Shown in pieces: positions 22,700-30,218 of a stretch of DNA of 64,000 bases. Source of the DNA: Vitellaria paradoxa. Its lineage: Eukaryota > Streptophyta > Magnoliopsida > Ericales > Sapotaceae. Both the position numbers and the translations under genes were made by a program. Within the stretch, counting starts at the first letter, position 1. Every line of letters starts with the position of its first letter. The stretch spans positions 16,915,228-16,979,227 of the forward strand of contig CM034241.1 in NCBI GenBank assembly GCA_019916065.1, read 5' to 3'. Under the pieces are notes generated by a model. The model did not search any database. It was not told the origin of the DNA and saw only the letters and a program-made list of their open reading frames with translations.

Positions 22700-23280
22700 G
22701 GCAAAAGGATAGAAGTAATTTTTTTTTTAAATGCTAATATTAAAGAAAATTGAAAAAGAAAGTAATAAAAATATAAAATCCTAATATGCTTAAAATAGGA
22801 ATAATGAATCTAATAAATGAAACTCAACAAATAATTTAGGCAAGCAATGGGTGAGTGATTTTTTTTTTTTTTTTTTTAAGATGGGTAATAATTAACTAAA
22901 TTCAAAAGGGAAATAGGAAGCAGGATAAATGAAATAAATGGGCAAGGTTCAAGTTCAAATTTATGCAATTCACGCTGCCATATGACATAAGCATTTATCA
23001 TAATTAACAATGAGAGAATTGTACCTAATCCAAACCTTTGCTTCAAACCGTACAAAGTGTTCACTTTTGAAACATCCAAATAAGTAGTTGACTGTCTTGT
23101 TGGTTGAAATTTGCCAAAATAGATTGACAGAGTGCTCTGGAATTCATCGGAAGTCGCCGCAAGGTTCGCCGGAAAGTCACCGGAGTTTTGCCAGAAAAGC
23201 TGCTGGAGGTCGCTAGAGGTCACTAGGGTCACCTAGGAGTTCACCAAAGGCAGGTTGTGCTGCTAGACTTCGCCGGAGGT
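22700..23280 (-). other. 5' leader of the left copy of F
   Basis: Sequence between the broken 5' LTR piece and the gag ATG. It has T and A runs (22861-22878) and a stretch of imperfect repeats of the CGCCGGAGGTC type (23140-23280). Similar motif clusters occur in the leaders of E (25740-25770), G (58830-58870) and H (57660-57720). No frame of note. Confidence 0.5.
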
Positions 23281-23382
23281 TTAAATAATATCAATCTTCT
23301 GTTAACCCTAATTAAGATTTAAATAGAAAACATCATGGGCCAACACAAAAAATCTAAAATAAAATAAACCTACACTAAACTA
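23281..23382 (-). repeat. LTR fragment at the centre of F
   Basis: About 100 bases matching the middle of the F LTR in minus orientation (AATCTTCTGTTAACCCTAAT, CTAAAATAAAATAAACC). It breaks at AAACTA, where the opposite-strand interior sequence takes over. Both LTR ends are missing. Confidence 0.8.
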
Positions 23383-23465
23383 TTGAGTTACAACGTCCAT
23401 CTCCTAAACCTAGCGCCCCTATTGTTTCTATTGATACTCCTGATTCTCTTATTAATTCTCCTCTT

Positions 23466-24377
23466 TTGACACTAGATCATATTAAGTCACCAAATCCTCA
23501 AAATGTGTCTAAAGTAGTTGAATTGGTTCCACCGTCATCTTACCTTGATTTTGTTGATTTATTTGAGGACATCATGAATAATGATCGTCAAGATTACATA
23601 GACTTTATCATTGGTGATAGTTATTTTTTCAGGGGATATTATTTAAGCATCTCAAGAGTTTTACTTAGTGACTTTATCAGTTAGGAGTTCTTTAACTCTA
23701 TGTCTAAGTTGTTCTTCCGTGATATTATTCAGTTGCATAAGTCCTCCTCACTTATAGTGTATAACAGAAACATGCTTGCACACATTGAACAGTTTCTCTT
23801 ACAAGTTGTGTGTGGCATCTCTTACCGATATTCTATTGATATCATTGAGTTTCCAGTCACTTATTCTTCTTTGAGGGATTCTAATTTGACATGTTCAGTT
23901 GCATCATCCCTCGTCATTTTTTCTCAACAATGTATTCCACCCCTTTTTGATGATGCTGATATTAGATGGAAAATTGGATTGAGTAATAATTATTATAAAT
24001 TTCCTACTTATGTTATTGATGGGAATAAAGAATTTAATGGATGTAACTTAAAGATGACTTATGCATTGCCTACTTACTACCCCGTATCGCCTTGACAAAA
24101 TTTGTATGCTGAAAATGCTGGGCCATTCTATATCCTTTGTGATTCTAGTCCCAATGCAATTTTTTTCACTTTGCCACGTGATATGAGTTTTGTCGTAATT
24201 TGGCGTGTGAAGAACTTGTCATTTTATGGAGGCATCTTTGGGCCTCAAATATTGTCTACAAGTTATGGAGATATTTTTATGCCAGTTCCAGTTCCTCCAC
24301 CTCTTCAGCAGTGCCTATCTGTGTTCGATGTTAAGGATCTCGTTTTCCTTCGACTCCAAAGATGTCTTGTCAAGTGA
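23466..24377 (+). pseudogene. Post-gag reading frame in right arm of F, about 300 codons, function unknown
   Basis: A single frame runs from 23466 to 24377 with just two stops (23682-23684 and 24093-24095). It includes LDFVDLFEDIMNNDRQDYIDF, SKLFFRDIIQLHKSS, GISYRYSIDIIEFPVTYSSL, GPFYILCDSSPNA and LPRDMSFVVIWRVKN. It has no catalytic motif of retroelement enzymes and no transmembrane stretch. The frame persisting in both arms suggests that the parent family once coded for an extra protein. It ends about 70 bases before the polypurine tract. Confidence 0.55.
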
Positions 24378-24447
24378 AAAATGCGACATGATAACAGTGC
24401 CAAGTTTTCAACTCGACGGGGTCGAGTTCTTCTCAATCCGGGAGAGT

Positions 24448-24813
24448 TGATGAGGACATCAATTTTTAAATTTATTTCTTTTTATTATTATTATTATTAT
24501 TTATTATTTGGACCCATTTGTTTTGGGCTTTATTGATAATGAGTTTATATTATTAGAGGTTATTTGGACCCATTTGTTTTTGAGCTAGTTTAGTGTAAGT
24601 TTATTTTATTTTAGGCCTTTTGTGTTAGGCCCATGATGTTTTCTATTTAAACTCTAATTAGGGTTAATAGAAGATTGATTGATTGATTGAATAATATTGG
24701 TGACTGAGTTTTTCTTTCCCCTCTTTTCTTCTAATTTTCTCTTCTTCTCTATTTTCTTCTTTCTCTTTCTTTCAATCTATTCTTTCTTTACTTTCAATTT
24801 TTGTTCCACATCA
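24448..24813 (+). repeat. Right LTR of composite F (366 bp)
   Basis: It starts TGATGAGGACATCA right after the purine tract CCGGGAGAGT and ends GTTCCACATCA. The flank is TAGGG. A TATTTAAACTC promoter-like box is at about 24645. Confidence 0.88.
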
Positions 24814-24818
24814 TAGGG

Positions 24819-25270
24819 TCTCCATCAGATAATCACTCTTCTACTGGTTAATGTACCTTCGCTGGAGGCAACTTAGTTTCATGGAAAAGTAAAAAGTAGG
24901 CAGTTGTAGCAAAGTCAAGTGTAGAGTCAGAATATAGGGTCATATCCCATACCCCATGTGAGCTTGTTTGGATATAGCATTTGATAAAGGAATTAGGTGC
25001 TTTTCATTCTCAACCTATGGAATTGTTATGTGATAACCAAACAGCTATCTATATTACCTCTAATCTAGTATTTCATTAGAGAACTAAACATGTTGAGGTG
25101 GATTGTCACTTTGTTAAAGAAAATATCATATGGAATCATCAAAACTTGTCACATTTGATGTGAGGATCAAATAACAGATTTGTTCACCAAAGCCTTTGAG
25201 GGCTCTCGGGTTCAATATATATGTAATAAGCTTGTAACGTGTATATATGTATACACTCCAACTTGAGGAG
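24819..25270 (+). pseudogene. Copia C RNase H tail, right of composite F
   Basis: The RNase H frame resumes with the GGNLVSWKSK and VESEYR blocks and ends near LCDNQTAIYI and HVEVDCHFVKE. Stops and shifts are present. The gag-pol end is followed by the purine tract GAGGAGGAG. Confidence 0.8.
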
Positions 25271-25273
25271 GAG

Positions 25274-25461
25274 TGTTAGATATTAGTGTAAATATGATAG
25301 GAAGATAATTAGTTTCCTAATTTCCTAGTGTAGAATTTTCTGATCAATAACTTCCTAATATGTATAGTTTCCTAATACATAGGACTCCATATATATAAAT
25401 AGGTTAAGATGAACCCTAATACAATATAACCATTTCCTCTTTCAATTCAATTTTCTTTACA
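25274..25461 (+). repeat. 3' LTR of copia C (188 bp)
   Basis: It begins TGTTAGATATTAG and ends TTTCTTTACA. It matches the 5' LTR at 18289. Confidence 0.85.
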
Positions 25462-26245
25462 ACGATCAATAGAGAAGGACCTGAAATTGTTTTCAGCTTT
25501 GAATTTGACATTTGAGTTGAATAATGGTGAACGGGGTTCCTAGGCCAACTATGTCTCAAATGTGGCCATCATAATGGTTAATCCTTGAATTGCTTCTCTG
25601 AGGGCTGCCAGTTAGGTTTGCAATTGGTTATTAGTCATTCCTATTAGATGTCAGTGTGCAACGAAGTTAAACAGGCTTTGTGGAATTGAGCAAACAGGTT
25701 ACTGATAGTTATGAAGCTCGTTGGATGGTCGCCAAAGAATCGCCGGAGGTCACCGAAAAGTGGCTGGGGTGATCGTTGGAAGGTGGCAATCTCAGTGATG
25801 GGTGGCTGGTGGTAAGAAGGTGAGCCACGCATTGGTACGTGCAAAGGAAAGTGACAACGCGTGGGTCTCACTAGGGCTAGGTTGCACGTGAAGACTTGGT
25901 TAGCTTTGTAGCTAGTTGGCGAGCTCCCGTCGACAGCTGGAGAGGCCGACAGTGGTGTTGTTGACCTTGTCGATGTTGGAAGATGGGACTGTTGAAGCCC
26001 ATTGATGTGAAGGCTCTTCTCCGACGATTGGTTTTATCAGCGGCTGGTGCTGCCATTGGGTTGCAAATGACAAAAGGTGCTGTCGGCAACGAAGGGTGTT
26101 GTCGAAGTTTGTCAGCAACTCGTACTAACGATGGGGTGCTTGTTCATTGGGGCTTATACTAACAGAGGATGCAAGTGGAGGTACAGTGAATACAGAATTG
26201 AGTTGATTAAGATTTAGAAATAAAATTTTACTCTAATACCAAAAT
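25462..26245 (-). other. 5' interior (leader) of element E
   Basis: Between copia C and the 5' LTR of E lies leader-like sequence with the CGCCGGAGGTCACCG motif cluster (about 25740). Primer-site-like sequence TTGGTATTAGAG (minus strand, about 26234-26245) adjoins the LTR. Short minus-strand frames here show no known domain. Confidence 0.55.
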
Positions 26246-26603
26246 TGATGCAGGATAATGTAGATTAAAGCAAATAAATAAAAAACAATTAGGATAAGTC
26301 GTAGGAGAAGAAGAAGAAAGGGGAAGAAAACAAACCACATAGGCTTCAATTCAAACCACTCATATTTTTATTCATCAAAAACTTCCTTTAAATTAATACA
26401 ATTAAAGCCTTTATATAGGTTAACCTTAAATCAGAACAAAATTCCATAAACATAATATGATAAAAATAGTCCTAATATAGGGAACAAAAAAAAAATCAAT
26501 CTTAAAATAAAATAAATTCTACTTCTAATGATTTGGAATAAAATAAAATCCCAATAATATAAAATAAAATAATTCTTCAATATTTTACTTCCATTTTGCA
26601 TCA
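26246..26603 (-). repeat. 5' LTR of element E (358 bp)
   Basis: In plus orientation it runs from TGATGCAGGATAATG to CATTTTGCATCA. It matches the left LTR at 16722-17078. Flanked by ATAAT. Confidence 0.85.
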
Positions 26604-27415
26604 ATAATCCAATATCACATTTTAACCATATTATTTACTTTGCATTTGACTAAGTCATGCAAAAGAATTACCTTGGGATATCAATATAGAATTCTATTTA
26701 CCCTTATGATTAGTTTACCCCTAAGTTCGATGAAATTCAAGGCGTGTCAATTTGCCCCTATTATATCTTAACAAAAACAAAAGAGAGAAAATAACAAAAT
26801 CCTTCTCAATCAATACTCAATGGTGTCATAAAATATCATTAGAAACAAAAAAAGGAAGCCTAGCTGGTCTCAAATAAAAGCATGAAGGAAAACTTAACCT
26901 CGAACCAAAACACATCTCTGCACCAAAATTTGAAACCAAAAAAAAAAAGAAAAAACAAACAAAATGTAGCAAAAATTGAACTCCGAAAAAAAAAATAATA
27001 TCTAGACTCAAAAAGAATTATTGAATAAGAAAGAGGTCAATGACCACGCTAGAACAAACTAGAGATGAAATGGGCACCTCACGCCCCACCAAGAGTGGAG
27101 CACAGTCCCCACGTACCAACAAGAAGAGAATTGCATGGCGCCGCATAAGGATTTTCTAGTAAGACGACAACTTTGGTTCCAGTCAACAATGATCAACAAA
27201 CCCTATGGTGGTCTCAGTTTGTAAAATCTATGCTCCGTGATGTTTTCTAAAATTTTGTAGTCGCAGGTCTAGGGTTTGAGTATTAAAGAGGATTAAAAAT
27301 AGAGAGAACAAGAAAATACTTGATCATGATTATGGTAGGTAGCAATGCTTAGCTGCTACAGTTAAAAAATCCCTATTCAACACCAACAAAACAGGAATTT
27401 CTCCAAATATAATCG
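26604..27415. other. Unassigned AT-rich intergenic sequence
   Basis: No gene, domain or bounded repeat is supported here. A-rich tracts occur at 26938-26953 and 26986-26998. A non-AT-rich patch at 27060-27280 has no open frame of note. Confidence 0.5.
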
Positions 27416-27434
27416 AACTTGTATGCACCATAAA

Positions 27435-27610
27435 GGACAACCTAGTGCACGAAGCTCCCGCCTTGCGCGGGGTCCGGGAAGGGTCGGACCACAAAGGTCT
27501 GCTGTACGCAGCCTTATCCTGCATTTGCAAGAGGCTGTTTCCATGACTCGAACCCGTGACCTCAGGTCACACGGTAACAACTCTTACCGTTGCGATAAGG
27601 CTCCCCTTCA
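27435..27610 (-). mobile_element. Au-SINE
   Basis: The sequence matches the plant Au-SINE family as remembered: AGGCTCCCCTTC-type head, CGGGTTCGAGTC B box, CTGCGTACAGCAGACC, GGACCCCGCGCAAGGCGGG and CACTAGGTTGTCC tail, all on the minus strand. Near-perfect 19-bp target duplications flank it (AACTTGTATGCACCATAAA at 27416-27434; one mismatch at 27611-27629). Au-SINEs are pol III transcribed and use LINE machinery. Confidence 0.9.
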
Positions 27611-27629
27611 AACTTGTATGCACTATAAA

Positions 27630-28069
27630 AAAAAAAAAAAAATAGTTGGGTGTACTTGAAAACCTAACTTTTCGTAGTTTTTTGTTTTTCTTTTTTTTCC
27701 ACAAATAGCAATTTTGTCCTCATTTTTTGTTTATGTTTGTTTATTTATTAAAAATAATGACTAATATAATTAAAGTTCCTTCAATGGCGATACTGAAACA
27801 CCCACTGTGATGTTTGGGGTCTTCTAAGTTTTCTTATATGAATTCTGGTTTTGGGCTTCTCAATATTGCAAGAGTAGCTGCAAGTTTTGCCAGAGGTTGT
27901 AGAGATCAAACGGGTAATGAGGTAATTTTTATTTTCACATATTATGCCTGTCATTCTTGGTAGTTTATGATTATTCATTGATTAAAAAATTCGGATTATT
28001 AATGGCTTTAGTGGAATTAGATTACAATTTTTGCAATTTAGTAAATATCACTGCTGCAATGATCCCTTC
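27630..28069. other. Unassigned intergenic sequence
   Basis: AT-rich DNA with short plus-strand open stretches (about 27830-27925, FGLLNIARVAASFARG) that look exon-like but have no supporting neighbours. No function is assigned. Confidence 0.3.
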
Positions 28070-28523
28070 TGTTACAGTCCTAATGGGCCTCACTTGTGGC
28101 ATGGGACATGGGTTGGGCTATTCCAACATGAGATGGAATATAGGAATTAATCTCATGAGATGGAATATAGGAATTAATCTCATGAGTTCCATCAAGTCTG
28201 GGTCTTCTAGCGTATTGGACAAGCTCCTAACATTTGGTATCAACCTTCACGTCCTAAGTTCGAGTCATGGTAAGGACTACCTAAAAAAGAACAACCTAAA
28301 ATAGAGTGAGCCACCCAAAGAGGAAAAAAAGCTACTACCGCTAGAGTGAAAACTACCAAGAGTGAGAACCACCGAGGACATAAGCTTTGGAAACATGGTG
28401 GTATGTTACGGTCCTGATATGGGACATAGGTTAAACTATTCCAGTATGAGATAGAATATAAGAATTGATCTCACCCGTTCTATCAGATCTAGGTCTTTTA
28501 GCGTATTGGTCAAGTTCCTAACA
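28070..28523 (+). mobile_element. TRIM (miniature LTR retrotransposon, 454 bp)
   Basis: Direct terminal repeats of 163 bp (28070-28232) and 120 bp (28404-28523) both start TGTTAC-GTCCT and end TCCTAACA. Directly inside the left repeat is TTTGGTATCAACC, a primer site of initiator-Met type. A purine-rich GGAAACATGGTGGTA precedes the right repeat. The interior is 170 bp and non-coding. The left repeat is longer because of a 27-bp internal tandem duplication (about 28128-28182) and a further short insertion. Flanks CCTTC and CTATC match at only 3 of 5. Confidence 0.75.
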
Positions 28524-28560
28524 CTATCTCAAGAACTAAACCCATCTTTGAGTGACAACC

Positions 28561-28948
28561 TAGGAAGCACGGATACTCCAAAATGGGTGTCGCATCCGTA
28601 TTCGATACGTATCGGATACACATACTCTTCAGATATTTCAAGATACGTAACGGATATGCCACATGACGTATCTTATTATTTTATTATTTTTTTCAAATAT
28701 ATGATTAAGAAAAATCTAAATTTGAGTAGTTAAAATTCCTAAAATTATAAAATTTTATGACTTATTTTTTGTTATATTTTGTATATTGAATTATATATTA
28801 AATTAATTTTGTTGTAAATATTATATTTATATATAACTAATAAAAATAAAAAAAATTTATAATTTTTTGGCCGTATCCCTATCATATCTGTATCTTCATT
28901 TTTTTGAAATTGCTATATCCGTACCCGTATCGTATCCATACTTCTTTG
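28561..28948. mobile_element. hAT-like MITE (388 bp)
   Basis: The ends TAGGAAGCACGGATAC and, inverted, CAAAGAAGTATGGATAC are imperfect inverted repeats. The 9-mer GTGACAACC flanks both sides exactly (28552-28560 and 28949-28957). The interior is AT-rich with GATACG/CGTATC motifs near both ends, as in the MITEs at 12321 and 17580. Confidence 0.78.
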
Positions 28949-29270
28949 GTGACAACCATGAACATTTGCATTTTGGTTTTTTGTTTGGAGGATGGACAAA
29001 TGTTGCATTTTTTATTTTTTATTTTTATAAGTCTATAATGGATCATTTTGTTGTTGTTAGGGATATTTAAAGAATTATTAGTAGCCCTACACGTGTGGCA
29101 TTTTTTTGTTTTTGTGTTTTATTTTTATTTGTACACTTTTTTTTTGCGAGTCAATAGTAGATTATTTTGTTATAAATTAGGAATTTGAAATATTTTTAAA
29201 TGTTAAAAAATTAAATTTGTTACATTAAATATTATTTTATATTTTATATATATATAATTAAATATATTAC

Positions 29271-29372
29271 GAGTGGTGCTTTAGCTCAATGGAGCTGTCC
29301 CTCTTGCCCACTTACCCTGCTCGAGTTCGACCCCGGGCTTCCCCCAAACCCCACTTACCAATCAAAAAAAAA
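29271..29372 (+). mobile_element. tRNA-derived SINE (102 bp)
   Basis: An A box TAGCTCAATGGAG and a B box GAGTTCGACCCC stand in tRNA-like spacing, followed by a short body and an A-run. A 15-bp exact duplication AATTAAATATATTAC flanks it (29256-29270 and 29373-29387). Confidence 0.85.
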
Positions 29373-29387
29373 AATTAAATATATTAC

Positions 29388-30175
29388 AAAAACCAACAGC
29401 AATTCGCGGGTCATTCTGCTGGTATATTCAAAATCCAGAAATCTCAAAACACATCAAGCATTAAATAATATATATGGGAAAAAGGCAAAAATGACAACTT
29501 GATTTTGCCTGTCCATATATTGCAACACCAATGAATTTATTATACTTTGATACTGTTAGAATTCAAAAAATGCAGAAAATGCAGATAAAAGACAGAGAAA
29601 AGAAAATTTATATTACTAAGATCGATTATTATAATATACCAATGATGCCTTTATATAAGCAAAACAATCACCAAAAATAAGGGAAAGATGAGAAACATAA
29701 ATCTCAAACAAATCAAGTAACAAATCATAGAAGAATATTATCTCAATTTTATCCTCTTACATATCTTATCCTCTAATACTTCTGATGTTATTCTCTTACA
29801 TATCTTATCCTCTAATAGATAACAATAAATAAAAACAAGATGTTAAAATCAGATATATGAAGAGAGTTTCTTGGCACTCATAAAAGATGGAAGTCCCATA
29901 ACTATATAGCTAATGTATAAGGAAAGATTACTTAAATCCGAATCTTAAGCCTATCCAGCGTTAAAATAATAGGTACCAAAGAAAAATCGCAAAATAATAT
30001 GAACTTTATTTTGTTGATGAGCATGTGTATTTGAATACTACCAAGGAATTCACGTCTGACCACTCCTTTTTTTTTTGTTGGGGGGGGGGGGTGGTAAAAT
30101 CCACAAATATCATAAAACAAAATAGACAAGTCAGTGTTCAATTTTGACACACTGAAAAATTGTTAGATCACTTAC
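29388..30175. other. Presumed 3' part of the RRM gene or its 3' flank
   Basis: The last exon that can be supported ends at 30176 in phase 1, so at least one more exon should lie at lower coordinates. Two weak minus-strand acceptors occur (before about 30145 and about 30057), each giving only a short tail before a stop. A T-run and a G-run lie at 30066-30092. The end of the gene is not resolved. Confidence 0.35.
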
Positions 30176-30218
30176 ATCTATGATATGTACTGCTTCCATG
30201 GTAGGGAGCTCCTCTTGT
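30176..30218 (-). CDS. RRM gene exon j (last one supported)
   Basis: It is 43 bases, phase 0 in, 1 out, encoding [14 protein letters not shown]. Acceptor TCTCTCCAG and donor GTAAGT are strong. The intron before it contains a possible SINE. Confidence 0.72.

Larger units (their letters stand above)
20675..24813. mobile_element. Composite F: palindromic gypsy-like retrotransposon with inverted LTRs
   Basis: Two arms of about 1.43 kb, 20675-22106 and 23377-24813, are inverted copies of the same 3' half of a non-autonomous gypsy-like element (about 93% identical in a 97-base sample by eye). Each arm ends in the LTR, and both outer ends are the LTR's U5 end (CACATCA). The 1.27-kb spacer carries the left copy's gag, 5' leader and a piece of its 5' LTR. 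One 5-bp target duplication TAGGG surrounds the whole, so it integrated as one unit. The inner junction lies in a shared AAACTA (23377-23382). Confidence 0.85.
18289..25461 (+). mobile_element. Ty1/copia element C, inserted in E and split by F
   Basis: LTRs of 184 and 188 bp lie at 18289-18472 and 25274-25461. The primer site TGGTATCAAAGTG is at 18473-18485. Flanks GCAAT and ACGAT differ by two transitions, a plausible worn target duplication. Gag and protease are deleted; integrase, RT and RNase H remain, all broken. Composite F interrupts RNase H at 20675-24813. Confidence 0.83.
16722..26603 (-). mobile_element. Non-autonomous Ty3/gypsy-like element E, host of a nest
   Basis: The LTRs are 16722-17078 and 26246-26603 (about 357 bp). 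The flanking 5-mers GTAAT (16717-16721) and ATAAT (26604-26608) fit a target duplication with one change. Once inserted copia C (18289-25461) is set aside, only about 2 kb of interior is left, with no RT or integrase. It belongs to the same family as G (55216-59604), sharing LTR and interior blocks. It also carries a SINE and a hAT-like MITE, so it is old. Confidence 0.8.

Noticed and set aside
20675..24813. F as two independent elements inserted in opposite directions
   Set aside because: Only one pair of 5-bp duplications exists and the host copia frame is continuous across the single site.
27423..27659. Opposed ORFs of 66-78 codons on both strands
   Set aside because: They lie entirely in the Au-SINE and its flanks.
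27781..27978. Exon-like plus-strand stretch FGLLNIARVAASFARG
   Set aside because: No neighbouring exon, donor or family match; could be chance.
29271..29345. tRNA gene
   Set aside because: A and B boxes are present, but an A-rich tail and a 15-bp flanking duplication show a SINE.
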